Part shown: positions 55,126 to 64,000 of the stretch, piece after piece | How positions within the stretch are numbered: the stretch's first letter is position 1 | How the letters are laid out: each line of letters begins with the position of its first letter | NCBI GenBank assembly: GCA_029931535.1 | Contig: JAQPZY010001569.1 | Location: 1,583,001-1,647,000, forward strand | DNA: 64,000 nucleotides | Direction: 5' to 3' | Source of the DNA: Margaritifera margaritifera | Taxonomy: Eukaryota; Mollusca; Bivalvia; Unionida; Margaritiferidae | The notes under the pieces: generated by a model | The model's input: the letters and a program-made list of their open reading frames with translations, nothing else | Told to the model about the DNA's origin: nothing | The model's database searches: none | Position numbers and translations under genes: made by a program

Positions 55126-58100
55126 AGGCAGACAATAGATATCACGTCACCTCATGTTCCCACAATGTAGGGCTGTTGTCCGGTTTAAACTATAGCGTTT
55201 GAGCACATCGTAACTGGACGTGAATTGCCTGCCTGCGCTTCGACGTTATAACAGCGTCAGGCATTGAGATATTCGTTTGTTACATAAAGTGGATGTAGAC
55301 TTAGTCATCTTTGTACTGTTATTTTTTGTAGCTCTTTATCAGATACAACGTTCAGTATACCTGTGCTGAATATTTGGTACAAAAAGGGTCGTAACCAGCT
55401 AAAAACCTCCAGTTATAATAAATACCTGTCAAACAGTTATTCCTCGGAACAATAATGAAATGACTCACGGCAACTGACCCGTTCCAACTGTCAGCAGTGC
55501 CGCTGTGTTCTGGACAAATCATGTCGCTTCTGTCACTCTCATTTCAGTTTGATTTGCCATAAAATGTAATCGGGATTTGGGAAAGTCATGGCAATATGTG
55601 CGTTAAGACCTTGTTGTGAAATCATACTTATAAATGGCATCATAGAGAGTAACTGGATATTTAAATATATTTCAGGTACATTCATTGTTGTTCAGTATGT
55701 CATAAAATGCGTTGTTTCGTCAATGTTTTCTGTGACTTATAAATGACATCAAAGGTTTTAGCCGTGGTTTAGCTAATTTTAATGATTAAATTACCGAATA
55801 AACCTGGAGCAATATTCTGTTTATCCATGTTAATTCATTTTATAATAATATATATAAGTTTTGTTCACATAGATTTTTTTTACTTTAATTTTTTTTTTTT
55901 TTAAACTGCTATATTATTCCCTTGCTTTCCTATAGAAACATTGGTATGATGAGCAATTCACGCATGTGCTATTAGTATCTCATTTTGAAAAGAACAGACC
56001 CTGTATCAAGTGAAAATCCTCTCAGGATACATGCAAGTTGCAGTAGTAGTAGAAATAGCTATAGGGTTTAACAACACGTCAGCACAAGAATGGCTATATG
56101 GTGTCGTTTAAACGTAAAGTTTAAAAAATTTAAATATAAAGAATCGCAAACAAACAATGCAATATATGGAGAAAAAAAGATACACATTAAGTTCTACGCA
56201 ATACAAGTTAATATGTAAAGATGTTAAAATTCTGTAAAATGTATTTAAAAAAGATAAAGGTATGAGAATATTATTGTTACAATATTATGTGTAAGGGACG
56301 TGTATAGCATAGAATATTATTGTTACAATATTATGTGTAAAGAACGCGTATAGCATATCAAATTTTAAAAAAAAAACAGTATGCTAGAACACTAATTCTT
56401 TAAAGTTACACAGACAATAATCGAAATCATATTTATAAATAAAGATTATTACATATTATCACAAATCAAGTTAGCGGAGAAGACAAATAATAACAAAATT
56501 GTTATCTGTAAAATAGATCTATTGACATGGTTGGGGCGAGGGTGGGGTAGAAGTAAATACTCAATAAGTACGAAAAGAAGAACAGAGTTACATTAACCCA
56601 AACTTTCTTTTTCACCTCAGTCTAATTGCATTGGGTTTTTTTTTTCTTAAGTAGGGCACTCGAACTTAAAATGTCAGTTGTTTTCCTATTATTCCTCGAA
56701 TGTGACGTCAATATGTTAATGACTCATTTCTGAGCCAATCGTGTACTATTCAATCACAATTTGATGGCGTGTTCAAAGGTTCAGCCGACGAGTTTATTGT
56801 GTGCATTAGGTTATGCATATATAGTTTTCAGTGTTGGCTTGTTTGTTTCACAAATTAAGTTCCTTGTATATTTCCTTCATTTTTCTCGTAATGATGAACT
56901 CCAGTACCTTATACGTTCATATGCACAATATCTTAATTATGTTATGCACTCCCTTGCATTTTCTGGAAATATTTACATTAGAATGAAATGACTGGAAATT
57001 TTAATGCAAGTTGACCATTCAGGAACCGGCCGAATCACACCTGTTTTTCTTTTTGTTTTTGTTTTTTTTATCACCCTATGCAAAAACCAAGATGCTGAAA
57101 TCCATAAACATTTAGTTTTCAGTTCAGGCTTTAATGCTGCTTTCTATTGATGGTTAGCAAATCTCCAGAAAAAATCAAGGGGTAAAATGTGAATGATTTT
57201 CTTTGGGGCTATACTTGGATGCAATAACAGTCGATTGGCTCAATTAGTGTAGTGATATCTTCTATGCTGCTTCTTTAAGAACTCTCTTATCATGTGTGTA
57301 TACAAATAGGGCAATACAAGAAGCTGGCTATGACCTACATGTCGAGCCCGCCACTTAGCTATATTCCAAATCCGAAGAGGGTAGGATCAAATGGTATTAA
57401 AATAAAAGGAAAGTAAAAACACTTTAACACTGAGGTTAATTTAGGGTGTAAACGGACATAAGGACACACCAAAGTGATTGATACGTCTCGTTTCCTGAAA
57501 ACTTCATTAAATCTACATATACATAATACTACAAAAAAGACTCATCCACAGGAACTTACATCTCTTTTTCTGTTAGTGGTTTTTTTTTTTTTTTTTTTTT
57601 TTTTCAAAATGCGTCTCTTTCAAGGCAAAAAGTGATGGATTCTTAGTCCTTGAAATGTGATTGAAGATATCCTTTCTTAGCATTTACAAATTATGCTTTT
57701 CGGTCAAAAGGGTGCGACGCGTCTACACAGAATAAATTCTACATACAGGTTCTTTTAAAACGTAAATATTGACATCTGTGATGATCTATGATGATATTGT
57801 CTGAGTTGTCCTCCTATTGATCCTGAAAGTTATGTTCTGACCATAATTCGAGCAAAAGACTTTTGCGGGGAAAACTCCTGAGACTGAAAGGTGAGAATTA
57901 ATGAGAGCATCTTGACTTCTCTTCGTCACAATGACTTGCGAGGTGTCACTTAATTTAGGGATTTCGGTATAGGATGTTACACTTTTTCGGGTTGCGAGAG
58001 ATGACCAGGTTCAATACTGTCTGTAACGAATAGAAGAGAACTCTCAGGATGCAGATACAATTATGCTTTATTAAATCAAAACAACATACTATATCTAAAA

Positions 58101-59479
58101 TTACATATGTAAGCAAACAAAAATTATTCTGCTTATGCTAAAAAATTAATTAAGGACTACCAACTTTATATTATCATAGAATTTCTGTATTTGAAAGATC
58201 ATATTAAATTATGTTATTGATCAAATAACCAATTAACCAAAAGTAGCCGAAATATACTTGAAATTTAGTAAGAAACCAATATTTCTGAATCATCGTGCCG
58301 AAAATCAAGGTTAGTAACTTTTAAAAGTATAAGAAAATCATCCGAAAATAATTATCCTAGAGTATAAAAGTTGGCATCGAAAACCTTTATAATAACAAAA
58401 CGAAGATTATAATCACCAACAATAACGCCAAAAATTAATAAAAATAAATTCCTATTATTGCTACATTTTCCTAATTACTAGATATAATTTTTAACAAAGG
58501 TAGAACAATCCGTGACACTATATTTTACAATTTCACACAATAAGAATAAAAGAGAATTGCAATTATTAAAAATTTCACAAAATATAAAATTTAAACGTTA
58601 ACTACAATGCTTTTACACACTTATCATTATTATTCTCACATAGCATATGAGAAAAGACTCCTCTGTCCGGAATGTGTCGGATCTCACCGAAATGAAGATA
58701 GCGAAGGGGCGACTGTTGTAACTCTTCGTAACAGATTCGAGAAGCTATCACTAAACACATTCCTTGCCAAACAAGTCCACAGGTGGCACATGATTCGGAG
58801 ATGGAGCTCAGAAACTTCTCCAAGCTAAATATCAGATGTTATCTGTATTTGATTGACATAGCGAAACGGAAGAAGTTCTGACATAGAGAAATGGAAGGTC
58901 TGTTGTTTTATCTTCTCCACGCTATCAGGTGTTATCTATCCCTAACTGACACAGGAAGGGACAGTCGGCTGACTTAACTTATATCTTTGCACTAAAGGCA
59001 ACAATACGTTACAGCAGTATTCAGCCAATATGTCAATTCTACTTTATAAAATATTGTAGTATGTTCAGTCGTAACACATGTATGTCAACAATACAAGGAA
59101 ATTGTCCGTAAAAAATTGTAGTCACCTTTTCTTCATGTGCAATTAATTCACACTTTGCACTACATATTTACGGGTAGACATGTACGTCAGATAGCGTCAT
59201 GGAAATGTCGCAATTTTTAGACTCTCTATAGTTTCATGTTGATCTTGTTATTGGGACTTAACTTATTCATTATTTTATTCTCTGAAAATATTTTTGGGGG
59301 TTATTTAGCAGTAACCTTTTGTTTACATGCTGTGTTTAACCTACGTCTACTGTTGACAAACGTCTTGACTCGCCCATCTTCGAAAACAGTGGATGATCGG
59401 ATCTGTGTAAGACCTTTAAGACAAGAAACTCTAGAAGAATCATTACCGTTACTAGTAGTAATGTGGAATGATATGGGGA
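55126..59479. other. AT-rich spacer, no gene supported
   Basis: It contains a 46-bp direct duplication (TATTGTTACAATATTATGTG core) at 56,267-56,360, a poly-T run at 57,578-57,604 and a diverged dispersed-repeat trace at 57,330-57,500. At 58,607-58,828 both strands are open for 73 codons over the same DNA. I recognised no product on either strand. Confidence 0.45.
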
Positions 59480-59960
59480 CAAACGGGAACTAACATTACC
59501 CGGTAGGTTTAACATACGTGGGACTGTATGAGGACAAACGGGAATTTAACATTGTGGGACTGTATTGGGACAATGAGGAATTTAACATTACGCACCCATG
59601 TTGAAATATTTATAGGGACAAACGGGAAATAAAATGTTAAAAATGTCCATAGGTGACAAGAAGAAATGTAATGTTAAGAATGGGAATTTAACATAGACAA
59701 AAATGACACTTTGGGAGCAATGGGAATTAAACATGAACAAAAATGACACTCTAGGAACAATGAGAATTTACATGAGAAAGTCACTCTTGGGCATAAGGGG
59801 AATATAACATGGGAATTACACTATAGGTTCTAACAGAAATTTAATATGGTGGGTTCTGTGGCCTCTGTAATGTTAAAAATGTCCATAGGTTTAATATTAA
59901 GGACCTGTATTACGACAAGGGAAGTTGAAATGCTTAAAACGTCCATAGGTTTAACATACA
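59480..59960. repeat. Degenerate tandem repeat built from GGGACAAACGGGAATTTAAC words
   Basis: Short units containing (T/A)GGGACAA(A/T)(C/G)GGGAA(T)TTAACAT recur irregularly, interspersed with AATGTCCATAGGT. Divergence is too high for a clean period. It looks like an old array. Confidence 0.65.
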
Positions 59961-60165
59961 CTTTGACTGATCAATACCTTTGACTGATCAATACCTATTG
60001 ATCTACTATCCAGCATCCAGATATGTACTATTAACACCGCACATTTTTTACTTTTCAGCAGACGGTTTGGAGTAAACAACTCCCACTCATTTACTGACCA
60101 CACAGGGTAGGATAATTTTACGATCTAAAAACAAATATATCCGCTATAAATCATGCATGCCCCAT

Positions 60166-60435
60166 TATTTCCTTGATAAACATATTGGCAGAAAGTGTGT
60201 TGCAATGCTAATGTTATTATGAGGCAGATTTGGTTCTTCAGTAACTTTGTTACAAATTGAAGATTTTTTTCTATCCTAGATTTGGGACACTGAAAAACTT
60301 TACCTTTTTCGCTTGATAAACATATTGACAGAAAGTGTGTTGCAATGTTAATGTTTTTATGAGGCAGGTTTGGTTCTTCGGTTAGTTTGTTACAAATTTA
60401 CGATTTTTCTATCCTAGATTTAGGACACACTGACT
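60166..60435. repeat. Tandem duplication, ~140-bp unit, 2 copies
   Basis: CTTGATAAACATATTGGCAG, AAAGTGTGTTGCAATG, GAGGCAG(A/G)TTTGGTTCTTC and CTATCCTAGATTT occur in the same order in both halves (from about 60,171 and 60,312). Confidence 0.92.
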
Positions 60436-60479
60436 GACTATTGCTTACCTAATATCGGTTCACTTCCTTACACATTAAA

Positions 60480-60930
60480 CTTTGACTAAAAAAATTTTTT
60501 TTGCAAAACCAAAAACTGACAGAGAGAAAGTAAAATTTTCTGTTCGAGTTTGAAAACAGTTAAACTGCATCGTACAAGGAGTGTTCGTACTTGTTAAGAA
60601 AAGAATTTTTCGGCCTTTATACTAAACTTTGGATTGTAGACCATTAGGAAGGCTGACCTGCAACATTGTAGAGACAGTAAAAAAATTCTGTTCGAGTTTG
60701 AAAAACTAAAGTACATCTCAGTTATGCACTTTACATAGAGTGTTTTGTCCTTGTAAAGAAAAGAATTGTTTCTATATGTGTGTAAAAATGTGGAGTGATT
60801 CAAGTCCTATGGAAAGAAATGATACGTCAGCTTTTCTATAGAAATAGTTTTGGCTGTTGTTTTTTTCTTACACATTAAACTTTGGATAGAATATTCTGTG
60901 CAAACCAAAGATTGAGAGAGAGAAATAGAG
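60480..60930. repeat. Imperfect tandem duplication, ~190-bp unit, 2+ copies
   Basis: TTTCTGTTCGAGTTTGAAAA, AGGAGTGTTCGTACTTGTTA / AGAGTGTTTTGTCCTTGTAA and AGAAAAGAATT occur twice (about 60,536 and 60,686). ACATTAAACTTTG recurs at 60,472 and 60,882 with CAAACCAAAGATTGAGAGAG-type ends. Confidence 0.75.
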
Positions 60931-61244
60931 GGAGAGAGAGAGAAAGTAAACAAGTTAGTCAAAAGATTTTTTTTCCAAGAAAGAACAAACCAGCAAACAC
61001 CATATTTTCTAAATCAACATTTTTTTATAAGCCCTGCTAACTCAAACATCAAGAAAGAAAGAAGAGGGAGGATGTACAACTGACAAATGTTAAACATGAA
61101 TGTATTTACAAGGCTAACAACGTTGCAGAGTAAGACTAGACTTCCAATGATGTAGTACAGTGTCATTTTGCCATCGATACACACTCTTTTTTACTGTCTT
61201 TCTGTTTTGAATTTCTTCGCTGGCATGGGTTCTTCTTCTGCTGT

Positions 61245-61628
61245 TTATTCTGCTTGTCTTGCCTTTTTGAATTTATTCACTGGAATGGGTTTTCTTCTGC
61301 TACTGCTTCTGAACGCTCCTTCTTGTTTTCTTTTTTTTTTTCGTTGGACACTCAGTAAACCAAAGTCTTTTTTCTTGACATTGATAACAAGTATCTTTAT
61401 TTTTGTCTCTCTTTTCTCCTGTCTTAGAAGCTCCATTTCTTTGCCATTGTGGACATTCTGGAACCCAATGTCCTTTCTCTTGACAGAGATAATAGGTATC
61501 TTGACTTTTATCTCGAGAGGAGTACTCTAGAGTTTCTTCTTTCGAATGACTCTCTATAAATCGCTAACCAAAAGTGTGATCTTCCATCTTTACAGATTGA
61601 TACTGTATGAGTATATCTTCTTACGCAG
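61245..61628 (-). pseudogene. CCHC zinc-knuckle (gag-like) gene, left arm of inverted duplication
   Basis: Starting from MEDHTFG near 61,590, the minus strand reads LEYSSRDKSQDTYYLCQEKG, then HWVPECPQWQ and, after a lysine-rich spacer, CYQCQEKRLWFTEC. Two tandem CX2CX4HX4C zinc knuckles are recognisable, but each lacks one ligand: Tyr replaces the first Cys in the first, and Leu replaces His in the second. Tandem knuckles followed by a basic lysine-rich tail are characteristic of retrotransposon gag nucleocapsid regions. An in-frame stop lies just after the start block. The right arm (62,262-62,501) carries a sister copy in opposite orientation. Confidence 0.65.
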
Positions 61629-61751
61629 GAGAGAGAGAGAGAGAGGGGGGGGGGGGGGTATCCGAGGCAAATTAAACTTGATTATTCGGCCTTCGTGAAA
61701 TGATCATATCATTCCAAGGAGAAACCAGAAACCAAGCGACGACGACGTACT

Positions 61752-62084
61752 GTGTCGTCTCATACTATGAGAGACGTTTTGGCAGAAGTTCACCCTTGCG
61801 ATTTTGAAGAGGAAATGATCAATTCATATCCAATACCATCCTCGCCCTCCTCCTCCCCAAGACCGTCAGAGCAAAGTTCATCCAGAAAAGAGAATCGTTC
61901 CGTAGCCCCTGAAGAATGTTTTCACATTCAAATCACTCACAAAGTGACTTCCAGAAAATTTAGAACAACAGCTTCCACTTACACAGTGAAATTTAAAGAG
62001 TCCCAAGTCCCAAGTCCCTGCAGAGAAAACGGCTACATTTATTACGGACTTATTGTAGTATATGGTTGTTTGAGTACGAGGTGA
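61752..62084 (+). CDS. Unknown 110-codon frame at the centre of the inverted duplication
   Basis: The frame contains MRDVLAEVHPCDFEEEMIN, a serine/proline-rich linker (PIPSSPSSSPRPSEQSSS) and a basic beta-like segment (FHIQITHKVTSRKFRTTAST). It ends in the right arm. The serine/proline linker followed by a folded-looking basic domain is coding-like and the frame has no internal stop, but I recognise no family. It may be part of the gene set of the same decayed retroelement, or a host-derived fragment. Confidence 0.4.
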   Translation: MSSHTMRDVLAEVHPCDFEEEMINSYPIPSSPSSSPRPSEQSSSRKENRSVAPEECFHIQITHKVTSRKFRTTASTYTVKFKESQVPSPCRENGYIYYGLIVVYGCLSTR

Positions 62085-62167
62085 CAGTACGTAGTCGTCG
62101 CTTGGTGCCTGGTTTCTCCTTGGAATGGTATGATCGTTTCATGACGGTAGACTAATCAAATTTGAAT

Positions 62168-62170
<3 letters not shown>

Positions 62171-62257
<87 letters not shown>
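62171..62257. repeat. (TA)n microsatellite
   Basis: About 86 bp of TA lies within the right arm of the inverted duplication, at the position occupied by (GA)n in the left arm. Confidence 0.97.
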
Positions 62258-62259
<2 letters not shown>

Positions 62260-62261
62260 GT

Positions 62262-62501
62262 ACCCCTGCGTAAGAAGATACACTCATTCAATTTCAATAT
62301 GTAAAGATGGAAGAGCCGCAACAGATGACACTTCTTGTCAGCGATTTACAGAGAGTCATTCGAAAGTACACTTCCAACAAGACTTCTGGAGAAACTCTAG
62401 AGTACTCTTGTCGAGATAAAAGTCAAGATACTTCTTATCTCTGTCAGGAGAAAGGATATTGGGCTCCAGAATGTCCACAATGGCAAAGAAAAATCTTATA
62501 G
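62262..62501 (+). pseudogene. CCHC zinc-knuckle (gag-like) gene, right arm of inverted duplication
   Basis: The frame opens MEEPQQMTLLVSDLQRVIRK at 62,307 and reads LEYSCRDKSQDTSYLCQEKG, then YWAPECPQWQ, stopping at 62,501. The single remaining knuckle has Ser for the first Cys and Tyr for His, so it should not bind zinc. It is longer at the N-terminal end than the left-arm copy but lacks the second knuckle. Confidence 0.6.
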
Positions 62502-62519
62502 CAACTTAACCTACATTTG

Positions 62520-63230
62520 TGACCTTATTTACATATTATTTTATGCTTTATACCCGGCATATATTTGACTATTTATAAGCCCAAGAATTATATCATTTTC
62601 GAGCCCTTGTAATACATCATCCCCTATTCAGCACCAAAAAAAAACCGTAGATAAAAATCTACCATTATTGCCTCTCTGGATGTTACAATAAACTCACTAA
62701 CGATAACAGAAATGCATTTGAACATATCATTAGAAACAATACTATCCTTTATAGCTTATCATTAGAAACCATTTTAAATGCTATAAGCATAGCGTTCAAA
62801 ATATTTTTCGAGCGTATAATTTAGGGGCTATTTAAGCATATCACTTGTTGATATTTAAAATACCATAAACGTATCATTTTCTAGCCTTTAAATACTCACT
62901 TTTTTAACAACTATGACATATCAATGGAGGCCTCCTAAACCCTTGAAACAATATAAACATAATATTTTCGAGGTTATCTAAGCATATCGTTCCTAACCCT
63001 TGAAAATACTATCATTTTAGACCTCCGAAAATGAAAATCTATATTTGACTTTTTCTAGACTTCAGAAAACACTATAAACATACCATTTTCGAGCCCATCC
63101 AAGCATATCATTCCTGACCCTCTAAAGCACTGTAAAACTGAATAGCTAAAAAAAGTTAAAACATGAAATTGAAAACACCGGATTATTTTGCTTCAAGAAG
63201 GCTATTAAAGAAACATCATTTAAGGGCTTA
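62520..63230. repeat. Old, degenerate array related to the 33-bp minisatellite that follows
   Basis: Words such as TATAAACATACCATTTTCGA, GCCC, TAAGCATATCATT and TTGAAAACAC recur every 30-60 bp with many differences. They share the 'CACTATAAA...CCATTT' core of the 63,236-63,553 array, so this looks like the older flank of the same family. Confidence 0.7.
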
Positions 63231-63235
63231 TAAAC

Positions 63236-63553
63236 ACTATAAATCTCATTACATAACCTTAAAAACACTATAAATACACCATTTTCTGACCTTCAAGATA
63301 CCATAAATATACCATTTCCTGACCTTAAAAACACTATAAATGTACCATTTCCTGACCTTAAAAACACTATCAATGTACCATTTCCTGACCTTAAAAACAC
63401 TATAAATATACCATTTCCTGACCTTAAAGACACTTTAAATGTACCATTTCCTGACCTTAAAAACACTGTAAATATACCATTTCCTGACCTAAAAAACACT
63501 ATAAATATACCATTTTCTGACCTTAAAACACTATACATATACCATTTCCTGAC
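63236..63553. repeat. 33-bp minisatellite, about 10 copies
   Basis: The unit is ACCTTAAAAACACTATAAAT followed by GTACCATTTCCTG, with ATATACC variants. The 90-codon minus-strand frame over it (63,293-63,565) is an artefact of the 33-bp period. Confidence 0.95.
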
Positions 63554-63559
63554 AACTAT

Positions 63560-64000
63560 ACTCATTCTTGAGCACTTTCAAGACTAGAAACATATCAAGG
63601 CAGTGGTTGGTTGACTTCAATCAAACAAAATCTGACGTAATGTTATTCACGCGTAAGCTAGAGCCGGTTTTTCATGAACTAAAATTCAAAAATGAAATCG
63701 TCTCTTTTGTTGAGTTCCATAAACATCTTTGCGTAACTTTCAGTTGTCTAGGCAACTGGACAAAACATATTGATAACATATTTCTGTGGACCTCAAAAAT
63801 GATAAATGCCTTGAAAATACTTAAATATATATTGAGCTGAAAGACGTTAGAAAGATATATTTTACATACATCCGCCCCTTACTAGAATATGCTGATCTTG
63901 TATGGGATGGTTGTTTCGGCTGAAGACTCTCTTAAATTAGAAAAATTACAATTAGAAGCAGGGAGAATTATAACTGGGCTTACTAGAAGTGTTTCGTGTC
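63560..64000 (+). pseudogene. LINE reverse transcriptase C-terminal fragment, runs off the window
   Basis: The plus strand reads RQWLVDFNQTKSDVMLFTRK, LEPVFHELKFKN, VEFHKHLCVTFSCLGNWTKH and IDNIFLWTSKMINALKILKY. After a stop at 63,838-63,840 and frame changes, KLEKLQLEAGRIITGLTRSV follows at the window end. This is the region after motif C in Jockey/CR1-type RTs ('WLxxFNxxKTxVMxFT', 'HLGVxxxxxLxW..HI'), where Cys stands in place of the usual Gly in HLG. It is 5'-truncated and starts right at the edge of the 33-bp array. Confidence 0.88.

Larger units (their letters stand above)
61440..62500. repeat. Inverted duplication, two arms around a ~330-bp centre
   Basis: Two segments of the left arm (61,440-61,628 and about 61,690-61,757) recur as reverse complements on the right (62,262-62,496 and 62,087-62,152). 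For example, CATTCCAAGGAGAAACCAGA on the left pairs with a diverged TCTCCTTGGAATG segment on the right. Different microsatellites interrupt each arm at the same point: (GA)n then G-run at 61,628-61,660 on the left, and (TA)n on the right. The arms are perhaps 80-90% identical by eye. Confidence 0.85.

Noticed and set aside
58602..58828. 73-codon frames on both strands over the same DNA
   Set aside because: Neither resembles a family. Simultaneous openness on both strands suggests composition effects, although a repeat-derived exon cannot be excluded.
63293..63565. 90-codon protein with an 11-residue repeat
   Set aside because: Product of another 33-bp minisatellite, with no start context or unique sequence.

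Overview
The window is nuclear DNA of an animal, most likely an aquatic invertebrate and possibly a mollusc. That guess is inference, based on AT-rich sequence crowded with microsatellites and 28-63 bp minisatellites, Jockey/CR1-like LINE pieces, a tRNA-derived SINE, a pogo-like TA-inserting element and Polinton (Maverick) elements. I found no intact host protein gene, rRNA or functional tRNA. Almost every longer reading frame is either a decayed mobile-element gene or an artefact of a tandem repeat whose unit is a multiple of three.

Layout. 1-9.7 kb: a series of minisatellites (46, ~127, 50, 33 and 49 bp units) inside AT-rich sequence, plus copy A of a dispersed repeat (6.1-6.8 kb) and copy 1 of a duplicated block (7.7-8.5 kb). 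10.3-13.0 kb: a minus-strand LINE reverse transcriptase split into two collinear parts, with inverted copy B of the dispersed repeat in the gap. 15.7-17.0 kb: a 1.09-kb pogo/Tigger-like non-autonomous element with TA target duplication, seated in a TA microsatellite. 22.0-23.1 kb: copy 2 of the duplicated block. 23.7-24.0 kb: a possible copia-like gag remnant. 26.6-27.9 kb: an AT-rich, heavily decayed Polinton remnant with a packaging ATPase on the plus strand converging on the C-terminal half of a protein-primed DNA polymerase B on the minus strand. 28.15-29.6 kb: a degenerate ~150-bp array.

30,646-41,724 is the centrepiece: an ~11.1-kb GC-richer Polinton/Maverick with ~170-bp terminal inverted repeats starting AG and a candidate 5-bp target duplication (ACAGC). 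The recognisable genes are integrase (the only plus-strand gene), polymerase B, FtsK/HerA-type packaging ATPase, double-jelly-roll capsid protein, adenain-like protease, a small basic repeat protein, a membrane protein, a phage-tail-fibre-like protein and several unassigned frames. Stops and frameshifts break most of them, and the polymerase stops near palm motif A, so this copy should not be able to replicate itself. It lies inside a GC-rich, exon-like reading frame. The two Polintons differ in base composition and gene arrangement, so they come from different lineages.

42-61 kb: mostly AT-rich spacer with further arrays, including a 1.6-kb array of 47-bp units with higher-order structure, and a SINE at 53.5 kb. 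61.2-62.5 kb: an inverted duplication with two divergent CCHC zinc-knuckle (gag-like) pseudogenes around a central 110-aa frame. 63.2-64.0 kb: a young 33-bp array beside its older degenerate relatives, then a LINE reverse transcriptase fragment that runs off the window.
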